Shown here: one piece after another, positions 18,621 through 28,200 of the stretch
Position numbering within the stretch: position 1 is the stretch's first letter
How the letters are laid out: every line of letters starts with the position of its first letter
Assembly: GCF_000411975.1 (NCBI RefSeq)
Contig: NZ_ASXG01000126.1
Span: forward strand, 167,736 to 231,735
Origin: Amycolatopsis orientalis DSM 43388
GTDB lineage: Bacteria > Actinomycetota > Actinomycetes > Mycobacteriales > Pseudonocardiaceae
DNA: 64,000 bases
Direction of reading: 5' to 3'
The notes under the pieces: model-generated
Told to the model about the DNA's origin: nothing
Seen by the model: only the letters and a program-made list of their open reading frames with translations
Databases searched by the model: none
Program-made: the position numbers and the translations under genes

Positions 18621-20924
18621 TCACGGCATCCCCCACGGATCGCTCGCGCTGCCCGGGGCGACCGGCCGGACGGTGAAGTCCGGCCGGTCGCCGCGGCGGC
18701 AGACATACGCGTCCTGACCGCGTCCGAGATCGACCTGCACGTCGCCGTTCGCCAACCGCCGCCACCGTCGCGGACGGCCGTGCGCGTCCGTCACCGTCAA
18801 CTCGCCGTCGATGCCTGGCCGCAGCACACACGGCGCACCGGCCTCGCTGTGCACCTTCAGCCAGCGGGTTTTCCCGCCTTCACGCGATGCGCTCAGCAAG
18901 AACGCGCCTTCGGTCCGGAAGTCGCGCAACGCGATGTCGCCCCACGCTTCCGGTACCGCCGGGAACAGCCGGAGCACTCCGCCCCAGCCCTGCACCAGCA
19001 TGTCCTGCATGGATTTCGCGGCCGACAACGGCGTTTCGATCACCGGACCGGATTCCTTGTACATCGTGTTCGGCTGGATGTACCGCTGCTGGAGTTCACC
19101 AAGGTAATACGCCGCCTTCTCGCCGCGGAGCATCTGCGCGGAGATCGACGCGGCACCGGTGAAAGTGTAGCCCTGCAACGCACCCTCGAAGCCGACCCAG
19201 TGGTTGAGCGAGGTTTCGATGATTTCGCGGTGCTCCGGTTGTTCCCAGGTGATCTCGTAGAGCGGGTAGATCTGCAGCAAATGCGAGTAATGCCGGTGCG
19301 ATTTCGCGAACGGCACTCCGGCGCCGATCATGTAGCCGTTCTCGTCGGCTGGGTAGTCGGTGAGCGTGGCGAGCACCTGCTGCCACTTCCCCGCCAGCGG
19401 ATCCGCGATCCGCAGCTCGCGCGCGGTGTCCAGCAATGTCTTGCAGCCCCAGCGGATCAGCGCGAGGTCGTAGTTGGTGTCCGGAGCGTTGACGCCGTAC
19501 TCCGGGGAGAACGTCGCCGGAAGATGCAGGCGGCCGTCCGGGCCGGGGGCGAGGAAGTGCAGGTAGTAGTTGATCGCCCTGCGCAGCAACGGGAACAGCG
19601 TGTCGCGCAGCAGCTGGCGGTCCATCGTGTGCCGGTAGCTGAGCCAGACGTTGTGCAGCGCCCAGGTGAGGTTGCCGACCTCGGGCGTCGGGGTGTCCTG
19701 GCCCGGGATGCCGACCGGATAACCGCTGGTCGCATCGGCGAGGCCGTTGAGCAGCGTCATGTCGGTGGTGCGCGGGATGCCCGCGGAATCGGCCTGGTAC
19801 GGCTTCGCGACCTGGCTGGTGAGCCGGTCGCGGTACTTGCCGAGCGCGTAGCTGACCGCGTCGAGTTCGAGATGGTTGGAGCCCTGGATGAGCCAGTACT
19901 CCAGCTGCACGTTCAGGTTCCACCACGTCGCGGGCCACGGCGTGTTTTCCAGCCATGGTCCGGAAGTGGCCATCACCGGCGCTTCGCGCCGCGCGGCGGA
20001 CGCGACTTTGTACAGCTGGATCCAGTAGAAACTCTGCAGCCGGGTGTCCGGAATGGACAGAAAGCTGCGCTGGTAGTAGTCGTGCCACCAGCGACGGTGG
20101 TCCCAGGTCAGCACGTCCAGCGCGCTCGCTTGCCGCACCGTCCGCAGCGCCCGGACCGCCGAGGTCTTCTCCGGATGCGACCACGCGACCGACGTGTACA
20201 ACGTCCGCGCGCTGCCCCGGGCGACCTCGCGCCAGGCCGTCACGTGCTCGCCGCCCGCGAGCAGCGGCTGTATCGCGAGATGCGCGTCGCCCGCCTGCCG
20301 CAACTGGACCGGCGGGTTCTCGGCATATCCCTCCGGCGGCGGCTTTTTCCACACCGGATCGGCTCGCGGGCTGATCGCCTTCGCCGGATGGAACACCCAC
20401 TGGAAGCCGCGTTCGCCCTCCGACGGCCGCACCTCGACCGCCAGCAGCGACTGTCCGGTGTGGACGATCGCGCGCAGCTCCAGACTGCCCACCGCGGTGG
20501 TGATCGTGCCGGTCAGCTCGGCGTTCCACAGGTCGAGCCGCCAGTCGAGACCGGTGATCGCGCCGACCGGTTCGAGCGTGAAGTACCCGATCGGCAACCG
20601 CGCCAGGCCGAACAGCGAGCCGAACTGCGGCCGGTGGTCCTGCACCTGGCTGTGCTGGACGTTGAACCGGACCGCGTTGCGCTCGGGCTCGGCGTAGATG
20701 CCGGAGCCGAGGAAACCGTTGCCCAGGAACGGTCCCTCGTACCAGGTCTTCGGCATCCGCCGCCAGCGAAGGTCCGCGCTCGCCAGGAAATCCGCCCAGT
20801 CGATGCCGTCCCGGCTCAGCTCCGCGGCGCTCGCCCGCGGCAGCCCAGCCGGGGACAGCCCGGCCGTTCCGGCGGCGATCCCGGCGAGCGCTCCGCCGAG
20901 CACTGTCCGGCGCGAGATGTCCAT
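18621..20924 (-). CDS. GH95-like glycoside hydrolase, Tat-exported (copy 2 of a tandem pair)
   Basis: A 767-aa exported protein. SRRTVLGG followed by a hydrophobic run is a Tat signal. The N-terminal beta-sandwich is followed by an (alpha/alpha)6 catalytic region with GH95-type landmarks: WWNLNVQLEYW (the Asn-x-Asn pair of the active site) and KSHRHYSHLLQIYPL. GH95 contains alpha-L-fucosidases and alpha-L-galactosidases; the specificity here is unknown because this branch is divergent. The ATG at 20924 lies nine bases after GAGGAGG; a TTG nine bases earlier abuts the ribosome-binding site and is rejected. It follows its paralogue by 29 bp in one operon. Confidence 0.8.
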   Translation of the reverse strand: MDISRRTVLGGALAGIAAGTAGLSPAGLPRASAAELSRDGIDWADFLASADLRWRRMPKTWYEGPFLGNGFLGSGIYAEPERNAVRFNVQHSQVQDHRPQFGSLFGLARLPIGYFTLEPVGAITGLDWRLDLWNAELTGTITTAVGSLELRAIVHTGQSLLAVEVRPSEGERGFQWVFHPAKAISPRADPVWKKPPPEGYAENPPVQLRQAGDAHLAIQPLLAGGEHVTAWREVARGSARTLYTSVAWSHPEKTSAVRALRTVRQASALDVLTWDHRRWWHDYYQRSFLSIPDTRLQSFYWIQLYKVASAARREAPVMATSGPWLENTPWPATWWNLNVQLEYWLIQGSNHLELDAVSYALGKYRDRLTSQVAKPYQADSAGIPRTTDMTLLNGLADATSGYPVGIPGQDTPTPEVGNLTWALHNVWLSYRHTMDRQLLRDTLFPLLRRAINYYLHFLAPGPDGRLHLPATFSPEYGVNAPDTNYDLALIRWGCKTLLDTARELRIADPLAGKWQQVLATLTDYPADENGYMIGAGVPFAKSHRHYSHLLQIYPLYEITWEQPEHREIIETSLNHWVGFEGALQGYTFTGAASISAQMLRGEKAAYYLGELQQRYIQPNTMYKESGPVIETPLSAAKSMQDMLVQGWGGVLRLFPAVPEAWGDIALRDFRTEGAFLLSASREGGKTRWLKVHSEAGAPCVLRPGIDGELTVTDAHGRPRRWRRLANGDVQVDLGRGQDAYVCRRGDRPDFTVRPVAPGSASDPWGMP

Positions 20925-20953
20925 GTCCGCCAACCTCCTCGTTGAAGCCGGTT

Positions 20954-23248
20954 CTAGTCAGGCAAACCCCAGGCCGGGACGGTGCCGAGCGAGGGAACAT
21001 CTCGCGGCCCCAAGTCCGGCCGGGCACCGCGCGGGGTGACGATGACCGTGCTGTCTCGCCGCAACTCCAGCGTGATCCGTCGCGGTCCCACCGACCGCCA
21101 CGGCAACCGTCGGCCCCCTTGATCGCGCACGTCGATGTCGCCGTCGATCCCGTGGTCGAGCACCAGCGGTGCCCCGGCTTCGCTGCGCACCCGCACGAAT
21201 TCCGTCGCACCATCCCGCCGCGACGCGTCCACCAGGAACGCGCCTTCGGTGCGCAGCCCCGAGATCGACGCGTCCGGCCACTTCGCCGACACCGAAGGGA
21301 ATGCCTTCACCACTCCCCCGGAACCCTGCAGCACCATGTCCACCACGGACTGTGCCGCGGTGATCGGGCTTTCGATGGCGAAGTTCGCACCCTCGCGGTA
21401 CATCGTGTTCGCGGTCAGCTCGGTGTCCGCGACGATGTTCCGGTCGAGGAAGAACTTCAAGTACCGCAAGGCTTCCTCGGGCTGGTCCATCACCGAGTTC
21501 ATCGACGACGCGGCCGCGTAGCTGTAACCGTGCCAGGCCGACTGGTCCGCCGCCCAATGCCGGAAGCTGCGGGTCATGACGTCCCGGTCGCCAGGCCGCT
21601 CCCAGTTCCGCTCCCGCAGCGGGTACAGCCAGAGCAAGTGCGAGAAGTGCCGATGCGAATCAGCGAGCCGGACTCCGTCGCCGATCAGCACGCCGTCTGC
21701 CGGATCCTCGTGGTACGGAACGAGTTTCGCCGCGATCTCCCGCCACATCGGCACCCGCGGCTCGTTCAGCCGCAGGATCCGCGCGGAGTCCGCCAGCGTC
21801 GTCGCGGCCCAGCGGATCAACGACAGGTCATAGGTGCAGTCGGCCGCGTCGGCGTACTCCGGCGACCTCGTGAGCGGCAGGTGCAGCCGCCCGTCCGGAC
21901 CGGGGAACAGGAAGTGCCGGTAGAAGTTGAGCGCCTTGGCCAACGTCGGATACAGCACGTCGCGCAGCACCCGCTGATCGAGGCTGTGCCGGTAGGTGAG
22001 CGAGACATTGTGCAAGCCCCACAACAGGTTCCCGGTCTGGTCTGTTTTGGACGTCGTCCCCGGAACCCCCACCGTCCGGACGCCGCCGGGCCGCAGCCGC
22101 CAGTCCCCTGGATGCGAAAGCGCGTAGGTGTCGCCGTCGCGGTACGCGGACGGTACGGACACCTCCAGATTCGCGTGATCGCGGCGGAACGTCTCGGTGA
22201 CCGCGTCCAGCTCCGGATGGTTGGAGCTGTTCACGATCGGATACGTGACCTGGACGTTGAGGTTCCACCACACCGCCGTCCAGCTGTTGCCGACCTCCGG
22301 GAACCACGGCCCCCACTCGGCGGTCACCGGGCCTTCCCGGCGGGTGGCCGAGGCGATCTTGTAGAGCTGGATCCAGTAGAACCGCTGGACCTGTTTGTCC
22401 GGCACGGACACGAAACTGCGCTGATGGAAGCTGTTCCACCAGCGGCGATGCCAGGCGAGCAGCAGATCCGGGTTCATCGAGAGCGTCCGGTCGACCAGCG
22501 ACACGGCGTCGCGGGTATGCGTCGACTGCGGGAACGAATACGCGACCGCCGCAGCGAACAACCGCTTCGACCCGACCCGCTTCTCCCGCCACGCCGTCGT
22601 ATACCCGCCCCCGGCGAGCAACGGCTGCGCGCAGTACCCGTTGGCCTGCTCGGGTTCCGGATTCGCGGTGTACTCCGGCGGCTTGCGCACCGTCCGCGTC
22701 GTGGCCGACACCAGGGGCGCGAAGCTCCAGGACGCGCCGGCCTCGCCCGCGCTCGGGTCGAGCGAGACGAGCAGGACGCCAAGATCGTTGTGCACGACGG
22801 CGGAGAACGCGACCTGCCCGCGAGTGGTGGTGATGACGCCGCCGAGTTCGGCGTTGTAGAGATCAAGCGTCCAGTCAACGCCGGTGATCGAGCCCGCGAA
22901 GGTGAGCGTGATCGCGCCGATCGGCAGCCGCGACAGCCCGATCCCCGCTTCCCACTGGATGCGCTGGTCCTGGACCTGGGTGTGGCTGAGCATGAACTTG
23001 ACCACCTGCGGCGCCTGCCCGGCGTAAGCCTGGACACCGAGATAACCGTTGGCCAGAAACGGCGCCTCCTGCCAGTTCTTCGGCACCCGCCGCCAACGCA
23101 TCCGCGCATCCGCCGCAACATCCCGATGCGGACTGCCCGGCACCGCCACCCCCGGGGGCGCCCCTCGCACCCACAGCCCGCCGAACGCCGCCGCCCCCGC
23201 AGCAACCGACCCGGATCGAAGCACCGTCCGCCGCGACACCCCACCCAT
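20954..23248 (-). CDS. GH95-like glycoside hydrolase, Tat-exported (copy 1 of a tandem pair)
   Basis: A 764-aa paralogue of the next gene along its whole length. It shares Tat signal SRRTVLRS, N-terminal MRWRRVPKNW, the active-site segment WWNLNVQVTYP, and DSHRHFSHLLWLYPL. WIQLYKIASA and RRWWNSFHQRSF are near-identical between the copies, while loops differ, as expected of an old duplication that acquired different substrates. GGAGGG lies six bases before the ATG. It is the first gene of a two-gene operon facing 525 bp of repeat-rich non-coding DNA. Likely substrates are terminal fucosyl- or galactosyl-type residues on plant or host glycans; this is a family-level inference. Confidence 0.8.
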   Translation of the reverse strand: MGGVSRRTVLRSGSVAAGAAAFGGLWVRGAPPGVAVPGSPHRDVAADARMRWRRVPKNWQEAPFLANGYLGVQAYAGQAPQVVKFMLSHTQVQDQRIQWEAGIGLSRLPIGAITLTFAGSITGVDWTLDLYNAELGGVITTTRGQVAFSAVVHNDLGVLLVSLDPSAGEAGASWSFAPLVSATTRTVRKPPEYTANPEPEQANGYCAQPLLAGGGYTTAWREKRVGSKRLFAAAVAYSFPQSTHTRDAVSLVDRTLSMNPDLLLAWHRRWWNSFHQRSFVSVPDKQVQRFYWIQLYKIASATRREGPVTAEWGPWFPEVGNSWTAVWWNLNVQVTYPIVNSSNHPELDAVTETFRRDHANLEVSVPSAYRDGDTYALSHPGDWRLRPGGVRTVGVPGTTSKTDQTGNLLWGLHNVSLTYRHSLDQRVLRDVLYPTLAKALNFYRHFLFPGPDGRLHLPLTRSPEYADAADCTYDLSLIRWAATTLADSARILRLNEPRVPMWREIAAKLVPYHEDPADGVLIGDGVRLADSHRHFSHLLWLYPLRERNWERPGDRDVMTRSFRHWAADQSAWHGYSYAAASSMNSVMDQPEEALRYLKFFLDRNIVADTELTANTMYREGANFAIESPITAAQSVVDMVLQGSGGVVKAFPSVSAKWPDASISGLRTEGAFLVDASRRDGATEFVRVRSEAGAPLVLDHGIDGDIDVRDQGGRRLPWRSVGPRRITLELRRDSTVIVTPRGARPDLGPRDVPSLGTVPAWGLPD

Positions 23249-23455
23249 GCCGTCCCTCCGGATTCATATTACGTTTCGCCCTCACCACCACGAGGCGAGC
23301 GGAATATATCCAGACAGAGCAAGCACAAGCCAGAGACGTTCACCCAGAAAGCCGCACAGACATCCGATGACTGGGACAAACACCAACGCATTCAGATACG
23401 TGAAGGCCCTAGCAAAGACCCCACCCCTAAAACCGCAGCCGCCGCACCCGAAATT

Positions 23456-23605
23456 CGAGGCACCCAGCCCCCGCCCCGCAGCCGCTCCACCCAACGATCA
23501 AGGCACCCAGCCCCCGCCCCGCAGCCGCCGCACCCAACCATCGAGGCACCCAGCCCACCCAACCGCAGCCGCCGCACCCAACCATCGAGGCACCCAGCCC
23601 CCGCC
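23456..23605. repeat. 43-bp tandem repeats in a gene-free region
   Basis: Units beginning CGAGGCACCCAGCCC start at 23456, 23499, 23542 and 23586, giving periods of 43, 43 and 44 bp. Each contains CCGCAGCCGC and CACCCAACCAT; the last copy is truncated. The whole gap 23249-23773 has no gene I can support. Minus-strand frames here encode only glycine/tryptophan-rich repeats with no start signal. Confidence 0.8.
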
Positions 23606-23631
23606 CTGCACCCCGATACGAAGCCTCCCTG

Positions 23632-23689
23632 CGGGCGGCGGGTGCTTGTCAAGGCACGCTTTCCCGCCTTGACAAGCACCCACCGCCCG
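23632..23689. repeat. 24-bp inverted repeat (long hairpin)
   Basis: Arms 23632-23655 and 23666-23689 pair over 24 positions with a single mismatch (G-T wobble possible) and a 10-base loop. The stem includes GGTGCTTGTCAAGGC. It lies beside the 43-bp repeats between the GH95 pair and the M1 peptidase. It could be a bidirectional terminator-like or REP-type element; no transposase is adjacent. Confidence 0.75.
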
Positions 23690-23773
23690 TCAGCACAATC
23701 AAGCTTCGGGGTGCCCCACACACGCCGGAGGGCGCAATGTCGCCCGCCAGGGCGACGAGCCGCCCACCCAAAC

Positions 23774-25144
23774 TCACAACCCCGGCAGCCCCGGCAACTC
23801 AACCCGATCCAGCCAAGCCCCGAAGAACCCGGCCAAAGTCCGCCCAGCATAAGACTCGGCCAGCGACACGAACCCCTCCGTGGTCACCACCCCGTGCCGG
23901 TTCTCCACCGCCCAAGCCTTCACCAGCGCGAAAAACGCCGGATCCCCCATCTCCCCGCGCAGCGCATGCAGCGTCAGCCCCCCACGCTTGTACACCCGCT
24001 CGTCGAACATCCGCGCCACGCCGGGGTCACCGATAGCCACATCCGCGGGCTTGGCCCGCACCCGCGCGTACCACGCCCGGGCCAACGCCTCCGTCGACTC
24101 GCCCCCGGTACGCTCCGACCACAACCACTCGGTGTAAGTGGCGAAGCCCTCGTTGAGCCAAATGTGCTGCCAGTCCGCGACCGTCAGGCTGTTGCCGAAC
24201 CATTGATGCGCCAGTTCGTGCACCACGAGCCGCTCGTGGGTGCGCTTGCCGTCCACGTGGTTGGCCCCGAAGATCGCCATCCCCTGCGCCTCGATCGGGT
24301 CGTCGAGGTCGTCGTCGGTCACGACCACCACGTACTCGCCGAACGGATACGGCCCGAACCACTCCTCCAGCGCGTCCATCATCCGGTCCTGGCGGCCGAA
24401 GTCCCGCGCGAACGCCCGGCGCAGCCGCGGCGGCACCGCGGCCCGCTGCACGATCCCGCCCGGCCGGTCGACCGCGATCTCCGGAACCCAGGCGCCCTCG
24501 GACAATTCGAGGTCTTCGTACCGGCCGATCTGGACGCTCATCAGATACGTCGAGGTCGGCTCGGGCCGCTCGAACACCCATTTCGTCGTGCTCGCCGACT
24601 GGTAGCGCGACACGAGATTCCCCGTCGCCGCAACGAGATACGGCGACGACGTGGCCACCGCGAGCCGGTAGGTCGCCTTGTCCGCCGGATGGTCGTTGCA
24701 CGGGAACCACGACGGTGCGCCCACCGGCTGGCTCGCCACCAGGGCGCCGTCGGTCAGTTCGTCCCAGCCGATGTCGCCCCACCGGCTCGCGATCGGGCGC
24801 GGATTGCCCGCGTAGCGGACCTCCACCTGGAACTCGGTCCCGGCCGGCATCGACCGCGCCGGTTTGACCTGCAGCTTCCGCCCGCGCCGCGTGTACTTCG
24901 CCGGTTTGCCCTCGACCAGCACGCGCGACACCCGGAACTCGCCGAAGTCGAGCGTCAGCCGGGACAGCGCCTGGGTGGCCTCGCAGGTGAGCACCGCGGT
25001 GGCGGACAACCGGTTCGGCCCGATGCGGTAGTCCAGATCGAGGTCGTAGTGCCGGACCCGGTAGCCGCCGTTCCCGTGCTCGGGGAGGTACCCGTCGCCC
25101 GAGGTCTCCGCGCCAGGCGCGGCCGCTTTCCCGTTCACCCGCAC
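23774..25144 (-). CDS. M1-family metallopeptidase (aminopeptidase)
   Basis: A 456-aa zinc aminopeptidase, shorter than classical PepN (about 850 aa) because it lacks the C-terminal helical domain. Zinc motif HELAHQWFGN with the third ligand in LNEGFATY is intact. The substrate-recognition loop reads QGMAIF where the family usually has GAMEN, as in other short actinobacterial M1 proteins. No signal peptide is seen. The GTG at 25144 is tentative: only a weak purine stretch precedes it and a second GTG lies two codons on. It is 76 bp downstream of the Pls-type synthetase in the same direction, so it may trim or degrade that enzyme's peptide product. Confidence 0.8.
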   Translation of the reverse strand: MRVNGKAAAPGAETSGDGYLPEHGNGGYRVRHYDLDLDYRIGPNRLSATAVLTCEATQALSRLTLDFGEFRVSRVLVEGKPAKYTRRGRKLQVKPARSMPAGTEFQVEVRYAGNPRPIASRWGDIGWDELTDGALVASQPVGAPSWFPCNDHPADKATYRLAVATSSPYLVAATGNLVSRYQSASTTKWVFERPEPTSTYLMSVQIGRYEDLELSEGAWVPEIAVDRPGGIVQRAAVPPRLRRAFARDFGRQDRMMDALEEWFGPYPFGEYVVVVTDDDLDDPIEAQGMAIFGANHVDGKRTHERLVVHELAHQWFGNSLTVADWQHIWLNEGFATYTEWLWSERTGGESTEALARAWYARVRAKPADVAIGDPGVARMFDERVYKRGGLTLHALRGEMGDPAFFALVKAWAVENRHGVVTTEGFVSLAESYAGRTLAGFFGAWLDRVELPGLPGL

Positions 25145-25220
25145 CGAAACCCGCTTTCGCCCGCCGCCGTGATCCTTTCCAGGATGCGGCGCCGAGACGG
25201 GGTCCGCAACGCTCGCGCCC

Positions 25221-28200
25221 TCACCGCCGCCAGGCCGAGATCGGATTGCCGAGCCAGCGGGTGTCCGCGGGCACCGCGTCGCCGCGCGTCACGAGCGAGC
25301 CCGGGCCCACCGTGGTGCGCGCGCCGATGCTCGCGCCCGGCAGCACGATCCCGTGCGGGCCGAGCGTCGCGCCCTCTTCCAGCGTCACCCGCGACATGGT
25401 CATGATCCGGTCGTGGAACAGGTGCGTCTGGACCACGCAGCCGCGGTTGATCGTCGCGCCGTCGCCCAGCTCGACGAGGTCCGATTCGGGCAGCCAGTAC
25501 GTGTCCAGCCAGACGCCGCGGCCGATCTTGACGCCCATCGTGCGCAGCCACGCGGGCAGCAGCGGCGTGCCGCCGAGCGCTCCGATCAGCCACGGCACCG
25601 CGAGCGCCTCGACGAACGTGTCGGCCAGCTCGTTGCGCCAGACGAACGAACTCCACAGCGGGTGGTCGATCTCGCGGAACTTGCCGACCAGCAGCCACTT
25701 CGCCGCGGTCGCGGTCAGCGCCGCGACGATCCCGGCCGCCAGCAGCACCGGCCCGGCCAGCAGCGCGGCGACCCAGAACCCGCCCCACGACGCCAGCGCC
25801 AGCAGCGAAGCCGCGACGCCGACGGTCAGCGCGACCGCGCACATCACCGGCAGGATCCGGCACAGCTCGACCAAGGCCCGCGCCGCCTTCAGGTGCAGCG
25901 GCGGCGTGTAGGTGCGGCTGGTGTCGCTCTCCTCCACCGCGCGGCGCACCGGCAGCGGCGGCATGCCCAGGTACGACGAGCCCTTCTTCGCCTTGGCCGG
26001 CGTCGAGGACAGCACCCCGACGAGCCCGCGCTTCGGCACCGAACGGCCCGGCGCGGTCATCCCCGAGTTGCCGAGGAACGCCTGCTTGCCGATCCGCGCC
26101 GGAGCCGCGTGCAGCCAGCCGTGGCCCAGTTCGTAGGTGGCGACCATGGTGTCGTCGGCCAGGAACGCGCCACTGTCCACTTTGGTCATCTTCGGCAGCG
26201 CGAGGACGGTCGACGCCTCGACGTTGCGGCCGACCTTCGCGCCGAGCAGCCGCAGCCACACCGGCGTGAACAGGCTGGCGTACAACGGGAACAGGCCTTC
26301 GCGGGCCATCCCCATCAGCCGTTCGGTCGCCCAGACCTGCCACGCGACGCGCCCGTGCACCGGGTGGTAGCCCTCGACCATGCCGACGCCCAGCGCGCGC
26401 ACTCCGGCCAGCACGAGCAGCGCGTACGTGAGGAAGTAGGCGACGGTCGCGACCGGCACGAACAGCAGCGCCTGTGCCAGCGCGGCACCCAGGCTCGAGG
26501 TGCCGGACACCGCGTAGCCAAGCACCGCGACGCCGGGCAGCGCGGCGATCCCGGGCAGCAGCCCGAGGAACACCGAGGTCGCGCCGTACACCGCGGCCCA
26601 GAACCGCGAGCGCGGCGGGCGGCTCGACGGCCACTTCAGCGCGTCCTTGGCGTCCGAGCGCACCGCCGGCGAACCGGCCCAGCGCTGGCCGGCCGGGACC
26701 GCGCCGCGCACCGTCGAACCGGCGGCGATCTCCGCGCCCTTGCCGATCCGGGCGCCGGGGAACAGCGTGCTGCGCGCGCCGACCCGGGCCTCGGCGCCGA
26801 TCCGCACCTTGCCGATGTGCACGACGTCGCCGTCGACCCAGTGCCCGGACAGGTCGACCTCGGGCTCCACCGCGGCGCCGCGGCCCAGCTTGAGGAGACC
26901 GGTGACCGGCGGCGGCGAATGCAGGTCGACGTCCTTGCCGATGCGCGCGCCCAGCGCCTTCGCGTACGTCGTCATCCACGACGCGCCCGCGACGCTGTCC
27001 GCCCCGCTGAACTCGGCCAGCTTCTCGGCGGTCCACAGTCGCAAGTGGACACTCCCGCCGCGCGGGTACGTGCCCGGCCGCACCCCGGCAAGCAGCACGC
27101 GCGCGCCGCCCGCGGCGATGGCGATCCGGCCAGCCGGGGTGAACAGCACCAGGTAGGCGAGCACCAGCCACGCCCAGTTCAGCGTCGGCGCCCAGGAAAC
27201 GCCCAGCAGCGCCAGCACGTTCGAGCAGGCGGCGGCGAGCGTCGTCCAGCGCAGCCCGACGAGACCCATCAGCGGGACCATCAGCAGCGACTGCACCAGC
27301 CCGGCGCGGCGCGGCGTCGGCGCGATCTCGCGGCGCTCGGTCTCCTCGCCGCTCAGCGCGTCCAGCTTCGCGGCCAGCGCGCCCAGCTTCGGGTTCTGGT
27401 AGATGTCGCTGACCGACACCTCGGGGTGGCGGGTGCGGATGCGCGCGATCAGCTGCGCCGCGGTGAGGCTGCCGCCGCCGTTGGTGAAGAAGTCGGCATT
27501 CGCGGTGCTCACCGACACGCCGAGGATTTCGCTCCAGCCCTCGGCGAGCCACGCCTCGGTGGGCGACAGCCCGGCCGCGCTCGCGTCCACAGTGGACAGC
27601 GGCCACGGCAGCGCGGCGCGGTCGACCTTGCCGGACGTGCGGGTCGGCAGGTCGTCGATCGTCGCGAGCAGCGGCACCAGCGCGGCCGGAAGCTGCGCGC
27701 GCAGCCGGGTCGCGGCGTCGTCGGTGTCGAGGGTCTCGCCGTCCTCGGGCACGACATAGCCGACCAGGACCTGGTTGCCCGCCTTGGTGCGGCGGACGGC
27801 GGCGGCCGCGCCGCGCACGCCGGGCAGCGCCTGCAGCGCCGCGTCGACCTCGCCCAGCTCGATCCGGCGGCCGCCGAGCTTGATCTGCTCGTCCATCCGG
27901 CCGAGGAACAGCAGGCCTTCCGGCTCCGCGCGGACCATGTCGCCGCTGCGGTAGGCGCGCTCCCAGCCCATCGAAGGCAGCGGCGCGTACTTCTCCGCGT
28001 CCTTTTCCGCGTCGAGATACCGGGCCAGCCCGGCGCCGCCGATGACCAGCTCGCCGGTCTCGCCCATCGCGACGGGCTCGCCCGCCTCGTTCACCACGAC
28101 GAGCTGCCAGCCGACCAGCGGCAGGCCGATCCGCACCGGGCCCTCGCCGGTCATCTGCGCGGCGCAAGCCACGACAGTCGCCTCGGTCGGGCCGTAGGTG

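Noticed and set aside
23632..23689. Terminal inverted repeat of an insertion sequence
   Set aside because: The two arms are only 10 bases apart and no transposase or target duplication is present; it is a hairpin, not IS ends.
23392..23850. A 152-residue Gly/Trp/Leu-rich minus-strand frame
   Set aside because: Its sequence is produced by the 43-bp repeats and the hairpin, and it overlaps the end of the M1 peptidase gene.
20942..25405. A 1487-codon plus-strand frame over the GH95 and M1 genes
   Set aside because: Antisense to genes with Tat signals, GH95 and HExxH motifs; its translation is Arg/Pro-rich without domains.
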